Positions 27,412 to 35,049 of a DNA stretch of 35,049 nt are shown in pieces (the first letter of the stretch is position 1; the number at the start of each line of letters is the position of its first letter). The stretch is from Halothiobacillus sp. (lineage in GTDB: Bacteria > Pseudomonadota > Gammaproteobacteria > JAAZVP01). The translations under genes were made by a program, and so were the position numbers. A model generated the notes under the pieces. That model searched no databases, had not been told where the DNA came from, and worked only from the letters and a program-made list of their open reading frames with translations. Location of the stretch: assembly GCA_018623495.1 (NCBI GenBank), contig JAAZVP010000025.1, positions 1 through 35,049 of the forward strand, read 5' to 3'.

Positions 27412-29297
27412 CAGCCGGCGCGGCGCCAGGCGCGCTTCTTGAGATGCACCAGCAGCAGCGAGATGGCCGCCGGGGTGACCCCCGGGATGCGCGCCGCCCG
27501 GCCGACGGTGGCCGGCCGCTGGGCGGCCAGCTTCTCGCGGATCTCCGCCGACAGGCCGTCGACCCGGGCGTAATCGAGGTCCTCGGGCAGCTCGGTCTCC
27601 TCGTGGCGCCGGTTCTTGACCACCTCGGCCTGCTGGCGCTCGAGGTAGCCGTGGTACTTGGCACGGATGTCGATCTGCTCGGCCACCGCGGGGTCGTCCA
27701 CTCCCGGGCCGATCCCTTCCACCGCCGTCAGCGTGGCGTAATCCAGCTCCGGCCGGCGCAGCAGCTCGCTGGCGCGTGCCTCGCGCGCCACGCGCTGGCC
27801 CGAGGCGGCCTCCAGGGCCGCGGCCGCGGGACTGCCCGGGCGTACCAGCAGGTCCTCCAGGCGCGACTGCTCGGCCTCCAGGGCATCGCGCTTGGCGACG
27901 AAGGCGGCCCAGCGGTCGTCGTCCACCAACCCCAGCGCGCGGCCGTGCTCGGTGAGCCGGGCGTCGGCATTGTCCTCGCGCAGCATCAGCCGGTACTCGG
28001 CGCGGCTGGTGAACATGCGGTAGGGCTCGCGGGTGCCCTGGGTGATCAGGTCGTCGATCAGCACCCCGATGTAGGCCTCGTCGCGCCGCGGCGTCCAGGG
28101 CTGCTCGCCGCGGCTGCGCCGGGCGGCGTTGAGTCCGGCGATCAGTCCCTGGGCGCCGGCCTCCTCGTAGCCGGTGGTGCCGTTGATCTGGCCGGCGAAG
28201 TAGAGCCCGCCGATGAAACGGGTCTCCAGGCTCGCCTGGAGGTCGCGGGGGTCGAAGAAGTCGTACTCGATGGCATAGCCCGGCCGGGTGATGTGGGCGT
28301 TCTCGAAGCCGGGGATGGAGCGCACCAGGGCCACCTGCACGTCGAAGGGCAGCGAGGTGGAGATGCCGTTGGGATAGACCTCGCGACTGGTGAGCCCCTC
28401 GGGCTCGACGAACACCTGGTGGCGGTCGCGGCCGGCGAAGCGCACCACCTTGTCCTCGATCGACGGGCAGTAGCGCGGCCCGATGCCCTCGATCTCGCCG
28501 GAGAACATCGGCGAGCGCGCCAGTCCCCCCTCGATGATCGCGTGGGTCTCGGGGTTGGTGTAGGTGATGAAGCAGCTCACCTGCTCGGGGTGCTCGTCCG
28601 CCGAGCCCATGAAGGAGAACACCGGCACGGGCGTGTCGCCGGGCTGCTCCTCCATCACCGAGAAGTCGATGGAGCGCGCGTCGATGCGCGGCGGCGTGCC
28701 GGTCTTCAAGCGCTCGACGTTGAAGGGCAGCTCGCGCAGGCGCTCGGCCAGGGCGATGGCCGGCGGATCGCCGGCCCGGCCGCCGGAATGGTTCTGCTGG
28801 CCGATGTGGATGCGCCCGCCGAGGAAGGTGCCCACCGTGAGCACCACGGTGGGGGCCAGAAAGCGCAGGCCCATCCGGGTGACCACCCCGCGCACGGCCT
28901 CGCCCTCCACCACCAGGTCGTCCACCGCCTGCTGGAACAGCCACAGGCCGGGCTGGTTCTCGATGGCCTCGCGGATGGCCGCCTTGTAGAGCACGCGGTC
29001 GGCCTGGGCGCGGGTGGCGCGCACCGCCGGACCCTTGCGCTGGTTGAGGGTGCGGAACTGGATCCCCGCGCGGTCGATGGCGCGGCCCATGATCCCGCCC
29101 AGGGCATCGATCTCCTTGACCAGGTGGCCCTTGCCGATCCCGCCGATGGCGGGATTGCAGCTCATCTGGCCGAGGGTGTCGATGTTGTGGGTCAGCAGCA
29201 GGGTGCGCGCGCCGGTCCGCGCCGCCGCCAGGGCGGCCTCGGTGCCGGCGTGCCCCCCGCCGACCACGATCACGTCGAATGACTCGGGATAGTCCAT
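27411..29297 (-). CDS. mnmG: tRNA uridine 5-carboxymethylaminomethyl modification enzyme MnmG (GidA)
   Basis: FAD-dependent partner of MnmE in wobble U34 modification. 628 aa, E. coli 629. FAD motif [19 protein letters not shown] at 12-30; [20 protein letters not shown] and [15 protein letters not shown] are signature stretches; [13 protein letters not shown] holds a conserved Cys; C-terminal domain ends [11 protein letters not shown]. Start 29297 ([15 protein letters not shown]) gives the canonical N-terminus. First gene of the origin-proximal block. Confidence 0.98.
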   Translation of the reverse strand: MDYPESFDVIVVGGGHAGTEAALAAARTGARTLLLTHNIDTLGQMSCNPAIGGIGKGHLVKEIDALGGIMGRAIDRAGIQFRTLNQRKGPAVRATRAQADRVLYKAAIREAIENQPGLWLFQQAVDDLVVEGEAVRGVVTRMGLRFLAPTVVLTVGTFLGGRIHIGQQNHSGGRAGDPPAIALAERLRELPFNVERLKTGTPPRIDARSIDFSVMEEQPGDTPVPVFSFMGSADEHPEQVSCFITYTNPETHAIIEGGLARSPMFSGEIEGIGPRYCPSIEDKVVRFAGRDRHQVFVEPEGLTSREVYPNGISTSLPFDVQVALVRSIPGFENAHITRPGYAIEYDFFDPRDLQASLETRFIGGLYFAGQINGTTGYEEAGAQGLIAGLNAARRSRGEQPWTPRRDEAYIGVLIDDLITQGTREPYRMFTSRAEYRLMLREDNADARLTEHGRALGLVDDDRWAAFVAKRDALEAEQSRLEDLLVRPGSPAAAALEAASGQRVAREARASELLRRPELDYATLTAVEGIGPGVDDPAVAEQIDIRAKYHGYLERQQAEVVKNRRHEETELPEDLDYARVDGLSAEIREKLAAQRPATVGRAARIPGVTPAAISLLLVHLKKRAWRRAG

Positions 29298-29391
29298 GGG
29301 TCTCGATCCGGCGGGCGTTGGATAACTGATTGACATTACACGAAATCGACACGCCGGGGAAGGATTCGTTCCCCCGCCCCGGGCATGGGGA

Positions 29392-29397
29392 TATAAT
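29392..29397 (+). promoter_or_regulatory. Consensus -10 (TATAAT) upstream of the oxygenase gene
   Basis: A perfect TATAAT in the 197-bp divergent interval between mnmG and the oxygenase gene. No good -35 in front of it. The predicted transcript would have a leader of about 90 bases before ATG 29495. Confidence 0.45.
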
Positions 29398-29494
29398 CGC
29401 TGCCGATCCGGTCCCAGGATCGAAACCTGCCGCCGTGCCGTCCCCGGCACCCGGTCCCGTCGCCCCGGCGACACGCTTTTCCGGAATACCGACA

Positions 29495-30142
29495 ATGGAA
29501 GCCATCATCGATCCCGCCCCCGGGGCGGACCCGGCCGCGGTGGTCGACGCCCTCTTCGAGCGCGGCTGGTTCGTGGGCCCGGGTTTCGTCCCGGCCGCGC
29601 TCTGCCGGACACTCCTGGCCGAGGTGGAGTCCGCCGACGCCCGCGGCGAGCTGCAGCGTGCCGGCATCGGCCGCGGCAGCGAGCACACCGTGGCCGAGAC
29701 CGTGCGCGGCGACCGCACCCGCTGGCTGCGTGCCGACTCCGCGCCGCAACTGGCCTTCCTCGAGCGCATGGAATCCCTGCGCCTGGCCATCAACCGGCAG
29801 CTGATGCTGGGGCTGTTCGACTACGAGGCCCACTTCGCCCTCTACCCGCCCGGCAGCTTCTACAAGCGCCACCTGGACAGCTTCCGCGGCAGCAACGCCC
29901 GGGTGGTGACCACGGTGGTCTACCTGACGCCGGACTGGCGCGCGGAGGACGGCGGCGAGCTGGTGCTCTACGACCCGGACGACGGCCGGCCGATGGCCGA
30001 GGTCCGGCCGCGGGCGGGCACGCTGGTGAGTTTTTTCAGCGAGCGGATCCCCCACGAGGTGCGTCCCACCCGCCGGGCCCGGGCGAGCATCGCCGGCTGG
30101 TTCCGGCGCAATCCCGCCGGCCTGCCCGACCCGGCCCGCTGA
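29495..30142 (+). CDS. 2-oxoglutarate/Fe(II)-dependent oxygenase (prolyl-4-hydroxylase-like)
   Basis: 215-aa enzyme that would couple oxidative decarboxylation of 2-oxoglutarate to hydroxylation of an unknown substrate. The iron triad is visible: His126 and Asp128 in [11 protein letters not shown], and His187 in ERIPHEVRP, with Arg196 in RARASIAGW as the 2-oxoglutarate carboxylate ligand. [19 protein letters not shown] is the typical central strand region. ATG 29495 is chosen because the family fold starts just after it; the open frame from 29330 is Pro-rich and includes the promoter. Convergent with the CocE-like gene, 3 bp apart. It could act on a protein such as a ribosomal or elongation factor, but nothing here shows that. 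Confidence 0.88.
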   Translation: MEAIIDPAPGADPAAVVDALFERGWFVGPGFVPAALCRTLLAEVESADARGELQRAGIGRGSEHTVAETVRGDRTRWLRADSAPQLAFLERMESLRLAINRQLMLGLFDYEAHFALYPPGSFYKRHLDSFRGSNARVVTTVVYLTPDWRAEDGGELVLYDPDDGRPMAEVRPRAGTLVSFFSERIPHEVRPTRRARASIAGWFRRNPAGLPDPAR

Positions 30143-30145
30143 TCC

Positions 30146-32170
30146 TCAGACCAGGTCGCGGGGAATGCTCACGTCCCAGTTGTCGGCATACACCCGGCGG
30201 TCGCCCTCGTAGGCATCCAGCTCGGCGTGGATGTGGAAGGCCTCGGGGCTGGAGGTGAGCACGGTGCGGGTGACCGTGCGCACCCGCCAGTTGCCGCGCC
30301 GGTAGCCCCGCTCCCAGAGGGTCTCGCCGCGCGGCGAGTGGTAGTCGTAGCCGCGGTAGGAGTACCACTCGCGGGCGGCGCGCTGCATCTCCAGGTCCAC
30401 CGGGCCCAGGTGGACCGTGCCGTCGTCGTTGATCACCTCCAGGGTGGACTCGTCGGTCTCCAGGTCGCGGATCACCCGCCACTTGTGCTCGCCCGCCTGC
30501 AGCCGCTCGGTGGGCGTGGGCCGGGCGCCTTCCGCCGGGGCGAAGCCGATGGTCTGGTCCTCGGCGTCGCGCCGGGGCCGCTCGGGCAGCACCAGCCGCG
30601 AGGTCCCGGTGAAGACCGTCAGCCGGACCGGCTCCGGCGCGGGCCAGGCCAGGGGAAAATAGGAGGTGGAGATGGACAGGCGCAGCCGGTTGCCCTCGGG
30701 GAAGGCATGGGCGATGTCGTTGAGCTCGACGGTCACCCGGTAGCGCTTGCCCGGCTCCAGCGGTTCGGGGTGCTCCGAGCTGTCGCGGTGGGTGAGGTTG
30801 AGCAGGCCGTAGGTCACCCGGGTGGCCTTGTCGTCGGGGGCGACGTCGGAGATCCGCACCGCCACCATGGCCACCGGCCGGTCGGCGGCCACCTCCAGCT
30901 CCAGGCGCGCGGCCCCGAGGATCTCCATCGGCGCCTCCAGGGGCTCGCTGTCGAAGACCAGGGCCCCGCCGTCCTCCTCGCGCTGGTCGTGGGGCAGGTC
31001 GGGGGTGGCGGCGTAGGAACACCACTTGCCCGCGAACAGCCCCACCGAAAGCGGTGACTGGTTGGTCATGATCGCCTCGCCCACTGCCTGCCCCGCGGGC
31101 TCCAGCGTGCCCGGGCTGGCCAGCGTCAGGGCGCGCTCGCGGATGTTGGGCGAGGGCCATTCCGGCTCGCCCACCCAGCGGCCCGGCCGCTCGCTGTAGA
31201 AGGTGGTGGGCGGCATGTGGTCCTGCATCCAGGCCCGCAGCATGGGCTCGTCCATGATCCCGGTCTCGCGATCCTTGAGCCAGTGGTCCCACCAGCGCAG
31301 GCACTCCTGGAGAAAGCCGACGGCCGGCCCCGGTACGCCCTGGTGGGGGTACTTGTGGCTCCAGGGACCCACCAGCCCCAGCCGGGGCACGCGCAGGTTG
31401 GCCATCAGCCGGAACACCGAGTTGGTATAGCCGTCGGCCCAGCCGGAGACCGCCATCACCGGGCACTGGATGGCATCCCAGTCCTCGCAGACCGAGCCGT
31501 GCTGCCAGTACGCGTCCCGGCGCTGGTGGCGCAGCCACTTCTCCAGCCACAGGCCGCTGCCCCGGAGGCGGTCGAACCACATCTCCCGCCAGCGCTCGCC
31601 GACGACCTCCGGGTCCGGCGGCAGGGAGTTGAAGGCGAACATGGTGGAGGCCCAGGAGAGGTTGTCCCCCAGCAGGCAGCCGCCCATGTGGTGGACGTCG
31701 TCGGCGTAGCGGTCGTCGGTGGAGGCCACGCTGACCACCGCCTGCAGGCCCGGCGGGCGCAGGGCGGCGATCTGCAGGCCGTTGAAGCCGCCCCAGGAGA
31801 TGCCGATCATGCCCACCCGGCCGCTGCACCAGTCCTGGCCGGCGAGCCAGCGGATGATTTCCACGCCGTCGTCGAGCTCCTGCTGGAGGTACTCGTCCTC
31901 CAGCACGCCCTCGGAATCGCCGCTGCCGCGCAGGTCCACCCGCACGCAGGCGTAGCCGTGGGCGGCGAACCAGGGGTGCATGACGTCGTCGCGGGGGCGG
32001 GTGTTGTCCCGCCGGCGGTAGGGGATGTATTCCAGGATCGCCGGCACCGGCTCGGCCTCGGCGTCTTCCGGCAGCCAGATGCGCGCGGCCAGCCGGGTGC
32101 CGTCGCTCAGGGGTATCCAGCAGTGCTCGATCTCGCGCACCGGGCGCGGCAGGGGATCGACGATCTTCAC
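30146..32170 (-). CDS. CocE/NonD-family alpha/beta hydrolase (X-Pro dipeptidyl-peptidase S15-like)
   Basis: Serine hydrolase of 674 aa acting on an ester or amide/peptide bond. The N-terminal alpha/beta-hydrolase has Ser125 in GISWGGFNG, Asp246 in GWADGYTN and His272 in GPWSHKYPH; ILEYIPYRRRD near 45-55 supplies the oxyanion region. The C-terminal third (from about 430) is the jelly-roll X-Pro peptidase domain (LELEVAADRPVAMVAVRISD). No signal peptide, so it should be cytoplasmic. Start is GTG 32170, with AGGAGG six bases upstream; the open frame beyond is a shadow of the ATP-grasp gene. It lies 43 bp after two ATP-grasp genes and is probably co-transcribed, so it may cleave or trim the product they make. 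Confidence 0.9.
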   Translation of the reverse strand: MKIVDPLPRPVREIEHCWIPLSDGTRLAARIWLPEDAEAEPVPAILEYIPYRRRDNTRPRDDVMHPWFAAHGYACVRVDLRGSGDSEGVLEDEYLQQELDDGVEIIRWLAGQDWCSGRVGMIGISWGGFNGLQIAALRPPGLQAVVSVASTDDRYADDVHHMGGCLLGDNLSWASTMFAFNSLPPDPEVVGERWREMWFDRLRGSGLWLEKWLRHQRRDAYWQHGSVCEDWDAIQCPVMAVSGWADGYTNSVFRLMANLRVPRLGLVGPWSHKYPHQGVPGPAVGFLQECLRWWDHWLKDRETGIMDEPMLRAWMQDHMPPTTFYSERPGRWVGEPEWPSPNIRERALTLASPGTLEPAGQAVGEAIMTNQSPLSVGLFAGKWCSYAATPDLPHDQREEDGGALVFDSEPLEAPMEILGAARLELEVAADRPVAMVAVRISDVAPDDKATRVTYGLLNLTHRDSSEHPEPLEPGKRYRVTVELNDIAHAFPEGNRLRLSISTSYFPLAWPAPEPVRLTVFTGTSRLVLPERPRRDAEDQTIGFAPAEGARPTPTERLQAGEHKWRVIRDLETDESTLEVINDDGTVHLGPVDLEMQRAAREWYSYRGYDYHSPRGETLWERGYRRGNWRVRTVTRTVLTSSPEAFHIHAELDAYEGDRRVYADNWDVSIPRDLV

Positions 32171-32213
32171 GGCATGCCTCCTGTGGACGCAAACATCAGC
32201 GATGCACGGCGGC

Positions 32214-33506
32214 TCAGCCCGCCGGCGGTCGGAACTCCAGCCCCAGGCCCTCCAGGCAGCGCCGGTACCGGGCCTCCAGGTCCTCGGTATCGCGGCCACC
32301 GACGAACACCGTGGCCACCTCGAAACTGTAGCTGTCCTGGTCGCGCAGCGCGGAGAGGCGTTGCCCCTCGCGCACGTGCAGCCGGATCCGGCTGCCGGGC
32401 ACCGCGCGTTCCAGCGCCCGGATCGCGTCGGCGTCGGGCACCCCCACGACCCGCGCGTCGGCATAGCGACGGACCATGAACTTGGCCGCCACCGCGTGCT
32501 CGCCCTCTCCCCGCGGCATGGCGGGGTCTTCGCCCAGGGCGCAGGCCAGCATCACGTGGTAGTGGCTGATGCCGTCCACCATCTCGAACAGCGGGGCTTG
32601 GGACCGGGACAGGCGGGTGTTGATCTCCAGCAGGCGGAGCCGGTCGCTGTCGGGGTCCCAGTAGAACTCGATGTTGAAGGGCCCGTCGGCATAACCGATG
32701 TGGCCCATGACCCGGGCGGCGACGGCCCGGATCCGTTCGGCCACCGCCCCCGGCAACCGCGAGGGGTACTGGTAGCGGGAAAAGGTGGAGCCGGCCGGCC
32801 CCTCGCGCAGCGAATCCACCAGCCCGTAGCCGACCACCTCGCCGCGATGGACGTAGCCCTCCAGCGTGCACTGGTGGCCGGCGGAGATCAGCCCCTCGAC
32901 GATGCAGTGGTAGCCGTCCACCGCGGCCACCTCCCGGGGCAGCCGGGCGAAACCCGAGAGGTAGTTGAACGGCTCGGCGAAGCGACCGATGCCGGCCCGG
33001 ATGCGCTCCAGGGCGGCCTGCAACCCCGCGGCATCGGCGACCCGGAAGCCCATGTCGGAGAGCACCGACTTGACCGGCTTGATCCAGAAGGGGAAGTCGA
33101 TCACCAACGCCTCGATGCTGGCGGGATCGAAGGGATCCACGGCCTGGAAGGCGGGAATGCACTCCGGGATCACCGCCTGCTGCTCTAGGCGCGACCAGTA
33201 CTTGTGCTCGCACTTGAGCACCGCCTCCAGCGACGGCCCGGGCAGGCCGGCATCGCGGCGGATGATCGGCAGCGACGTGCTCACCGGGAAATCCCAGTAG
33301 CCCACCACCGCGTCCACGGAGCCGGGGAAGGCCTGCAGGCGTTCGCGGGCCTCGCGCAGCAGCCGGCGCACCGGGAAGACGTCCCGGTGGCGGACCTCGT
33401 CGGCGGTGAACAGGGCGTGGAAGGCGAGCCCGCCCGCCTCCGGCAGCCGCTCCAGCAGGTCGCGGTCGGAGTCGTCGAGGCCGACGACGAAGACGTTGCG
33501 GGTCAT
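32214..33506 (-). CDS. ATP-grasp ligase, second of a tandem paralogous pair
   Basis: 430-aa protein of the ATP-grasp superfamily (carboxylate plus ATP plus amine or thiol, via acyl-phosphate). Lys143 in DFPFWIKP, Glu280 in FNIEFYWD and Glu294/Asn296 in LLEINTRLS mark the ATP/Mg2+ site. An N-terminal Rossmann-like pre-ATP domain starts NVFVVGLDDSDRD, and a C-terminal domain (about 340-430) ends DSYSFEVATVFVGGRD. It is similar along its full length to the upstream gene product, with key residues at identical positions. Its ATG overlaps the upstream stop (ATGA at 33503-33506). Substrate not recognisable; the acceptor-side residues differ between the two copies (for example SVLSDMGF here against IGFSSQMV upstream). 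Confidence 0.85.
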   Translation of the reverse strand: MTRNVFVVGLDDSDRDLLERLPEAGGLAFHALFTADEVRHRDVFPVRRLLREARERLQAFPGSVDAVVGYWDFPVSTSLPIIRRDAGLPGPSLEAVLKCEHKYWSRLEQQAVIPECIPAFQAVDPFDPASIEALVIDFPFWIKPVKSVLSDMGFRVADAAGLQAALERIRAGIGRFAEPFNYLSGFARLPREVAAVDGYHCIVEGLISAGHQCTLEGYVHRGEVVGYGLVDSLREGPAGSTFSRYQYPSRLPGAVAERIRAVAARVMGHIGYADGPFNIEFYWDPDSDRLRLLEINTRLSRSQAPLFEMVDGISHYHVMLACALGEDPAMPRGEGEHAVAAKFMVRRYADARVVGVPDADAIRALERAVPGSRIRLHVREGQRLSALRDQDSYSFEVATVFVGGRDTEDLEARYRRCLEGLGLEFRPPAG

Positions 33507-34804
33507 CCGTCCCCGCTCCCGGCCGGCGCGAACTCCAGCGGCAGTCGCTCCACCACCTCCCGGTAGCGGGCCTCCAGCTCGTGGCGGTCCTGTCCGCCCA
33601 TGAAGATGACCGCCACCTCGAAGCTGTACACCTCTTGGCCGCGCAGCTCGGAGAGCCGGTCGCCCTCCTCGATCTCCACCTGGATGCGGGTGCCGGGAAA
33701 GGCCGACTCCAGTTCGCGGATCTCCTCGCGGGTGGGCACGCGGGTGACGATGCCGTCCTCGAAACGCCGCAGCATGAACTTGGTGGAGACGTTGTAGCGA
33801 CCCTCCCAGCGGGGGAAGTCCGGCCGGCGCCCGAGGGCCACGTCGATGGCGACCTCGTGGTGGGAGGCGCCGCAGACGTCGGCGAACAGCGGCGAGTGGG
33901 ACTTGGAGATGCGGGTGTTCACCTCCAGCAGCCAGATGTGGTCGGCCTGCTGGTCCCAGAAGAACTCGATGTTGAAGGGCGTCTCCTCCAGGCCCAGTAC
34001 CAGCACCGTGCGGCGGGCGATCTCGGCCATGCGCTCGCGCACCGACTCGGGCAGGCGCGAGGGAAACTCGTAGCGGGCGAAGGAGGAACGCAGGGCCCCT
34101 TCGCGGATGGAGTCCACGACCCCGTAGATGACCGGCTCGCCCTGCTGGACGAAGCCCTCCAGGGTGCACTGCCAGCCGCCGATGGGCTTTTCCAGCACGC
34201 AGTGGTGGGCATCGATCCCGGCCGGGATGTCGCGCGGCAGCTCGGCCCGCTCCATGAAGCGGGCGAAGGGATCGCCGAACCGGCCGATGCCCTGGCGGAT
34301 GCCGGCCAGCGCGTCGTGGAGCTCCCAGGAGTCACTCACGTGGTAGACCATCTGCGAGGAAAACCCGATGTTGGGCTTGATCCAGAAGGGAAAATCCATC
34401 TCCACCCTGGCCTCGGCCCGGGGATCGAAGGGGTCGAGGCTCTGGAAATCGGGGATGTTCTCGGGGATCGCCTTGGCCTGGCGCAGCCGGGCCCAGTACT
34501 TGTGGTCGGCGATCAGGGTAGCCGCCAGGCTCGGCCCGGGAAGGCCGAGGTCCCGGCGAAAGACCGCCAGCAGAGCGGTGGTGGGAAAGTCCCAGTGGCC
34601 GATGATGGCATCCACCGAGACGCCGCTGGCGCGCAGCTCCTCCCGGCCCTGCTCGATCATCTCGTCGACCGGGTAGCTCTCGGGGTTGACCACCATGTCG
34701 AAGGGCAGCAGGCCGTGAAAGGCATAGCCCTCGGCGTTGCGGATGGTCCGGAGCTGGGCGAGGTTGAATTCGTCCAGGCCGATGATGAACACGTTCGTGG
34801 TCAT
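33503..34804 (-). CDS. ATP-grasp ligase, first of a tandem paralogous pair
   Basis: 433-aa ATP-grasp protein. Lys143 in DFPFWIKPN, Glu280 in FNIEFFWD and Glu294/Asn296 in LLEVNTRIS mark the nucleotide/Mg2+ site; GWQCTLEGFVQQGEPVIYGV lies in the region that in biotin-carboxylase- and amino-acid-ligase-like members forms the lid strands. Begins NVFIIGLDEFNLAQL, a GLD-type N-terminal strand. GGAGG five bases before the ATG. It overlaps the second ligase gene by four bases, so equimolar synthesis and a hetero-oligomer are possible. Automatic tools often label such proteins biotin carboxylase, but there is no biotin carrier protein or carboxyltransferase nearby. The repeat element lies 103 bp upstream. 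Confidence 0.85.
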   Translation of the reverse strand: MTTNVFIIGLDEFNLAQLRTIRNAEGYAFHGLLPFDMVVNPESYPVDEMIEQGREELRASGVSVDAIIGHWDFPTTALLAVFRRDLGLPGPSLAATLIADHKYWARLRQAKAIPENIPDFQSLDPFDPRAEARVEMDFPFWIKPNIGFSSQMVYHVSDSWELHDALAGIRQGIGRFGDPFARFMERAELPRDIPAGIDAHHCVLEKPIGGWQCTLEGFVQQGEPVIYGVVDSIREGALRSSFARYEFPSRLPESVRERMAEIARRTVLVLGLEETPFNIEFFWDQQADHIWLLEVNTRISKSHSPLFADVCGASHHEVAIDVALGRRPDFPRWEGRYNVSTKFMLRRFEDGIVTRVPTREEIRELESAFPGTRIQVEIEEGDRLSELRGQEVYSFEVAVIFMGGQDRHELEARYREVVERLPLEFAPAGSGDG

Positions 34805-34866
34805 GACTGCCTCCCGCGACTGGGTCGGTCGGGGCGGCGAAGGAAACAGCGACCGCCCCAGCCCCG

Positions 34867-34875
34867 AGACTAGCA
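34867..34875 (-). promoter_or_regulatory. Extended -10 promoter of the ATP-grasp/hydrolase operon
   Basis: TGCTAGTCT on the minus strand, giving a predicted start near 34861 and a leader of about 56 bases. Just upstream is a hairpin GCCCCG-CAA-CGGGGC at 34879-34893 that could be an operator or the end of an older terminator. No convincing -35; the repeat element begins at 34907. Confidence 0.4.
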
Positions 34876-34906
34876 GTTGCCCCGCAACGGGGCGACGCGC
34901 CGGCCT

Positions 34907-35049
34907 AGGGAACCTCTGCACGAATCGATGGCGCCTCTGGCTTGCGGGTTTGTTCGCAATCGAGGCGCCGGTTTGAGGCGGGCTGATTGCCCGTCGAGGA
35001 CCGGGCACAACCCGGCAGGAAAGCCGGGTTGCACGCCCACTGGGCGCCC
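34907..35049. repeat. MITE-like element, copy 3 (left part only, cut by window end)
   Basis: The first 25 bases (34907-34931) are identical to the left inverted repeat of the central copy, and identity continues nearly perfectly to about 35003 (one C for T at 34934). After ACCGG the sequence diverges completely and contains a perfect hairpin CAACCCGGC/GCCGGGTTG at 35008-35016 and 35023-35031. The orientation is the same as in copies 1 and 2. The right end is outside the window. Confidence 0.85.

Noticed and set aside
25016-29494. parS centromere sites near parAB
   Set aside because: I looked for the TGTTTCACGTGAAACA-type palindrome and saw none, though a computed search allowing mismatches would be more reliable.
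26770-29793. Single open frame of about 1007 codons continuing rsmG upstream
   Set aside because: Only the last 213 codons match RsmG; the rest is an Arg/Gly/Pro-rich shadow of mnmG, which has an unambiguous product in another frame.
30146-34804. N-acetylglutaminylglutamine amide (NAGGN) osmolyte cluster
   Set aside because: That cluster needs an asparagine-synthetase-like gene and a GNAT/ATP-grasp fusion; neither is present here.
32214-34804. Biotin carboxylase subunits of an acyl-CoA carboxylase
   Set aside because: The two ATP-grasp genes lack a neighbouring biotin carrier or carboxyltransferase gene and have a different N-terminal domain; similarity is at superfamily level.

Overview
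The window is very GC-rich (by eye close to 70 percent) and reads as the chromosome of a gammaproteobacterium, probably a halophilic or haloalkaliphilic member of the Ectothiorhodospiraceae/Chromatiales type. The basis is the gene order mnmG-rsmG-parA-parB-atp-glmU, an Enterobacteria-like yibN-grxC-secB-gpsA block, Syd, TrmL, TrmO and EnvC, plus a betaine/choline-type transporter, a Na+/H+-type antiporter and a persulfide-sensor-like regulator. The genus is inference only. Both window ends lie inside copies of the same terminal-inverted-repeat element, so the window may be one whole assembly contig broken at repeats.

Layout. 1-209: right part of a repeat element, directly followed by a BCCT osmolyte transporter. 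1839-6694: a small hypothetical gene on the minus strand, then a plus-strand run trmL, DUF1275 membrane protein, CPA1-type antiporter, syd, trmO, with very tight joins. 6695-6955: non-coding, hairpin-rich, bracketed by an 11-bp inverted repeat. 6956-10243 (minus): ArsR-type regulator, DUF2892 membrane protein, membrane-anchored rhodanese, grxC, trxC, secB, gpsA: a thiol/persulfide and redox block joined to protein export and phospholipid precursor genes. 10309-13495 (plus): envC, ctpA, DJ-1/YajL-like. 13612-16307: a membrane protein, a tautomerase and a PAS-GGDEF diguanylate cyclase split by a 267-bp element copy. 16396-29297 (minus): mnmG, rsmG, parA, parB, atpZ, atpI, atpBEFHAGDC and glmU, the classical origin-proximal block, with a candidate promoter before atpZ and a strong terminator after atpC. 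29495-30142 (plus): a 2-oxoglutarate/Fe(II) oxygenase. 30146-34804 (minus): two tandem paralogous ATP-grasp ligases followed by a CocE/NonD (S15-like) serine hydrolase. 34907-35049: left end of a third element copy.

How the genes work together. The core is housekeeping: ATP synthesis, chromosome partition, tRNA modification, cell-wall precursor (GlmU) and division hydrolase control (EnvC). Accessory interest is concentrated in four places: the tandem ATP-grasp plus hydrolase operon (function unknown; a small amide or peptide-like product is plausible), the ArsR/DUF2892/rhodanese set (a split YgaVP-like persulfide module), the repeat element family (non-autonomous, variable hairpin interiors, one copy in a signalling gene) and the ATP synthase c subunit with Trp32/Glu65/Ser66.

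No tRNA, rRNA, CRISPR array, transposase gene or canonical parS palindrome was seen. No stretch longer than 300 bases lacks a gene; the longest is 6695-6955, and it is described as a feature.
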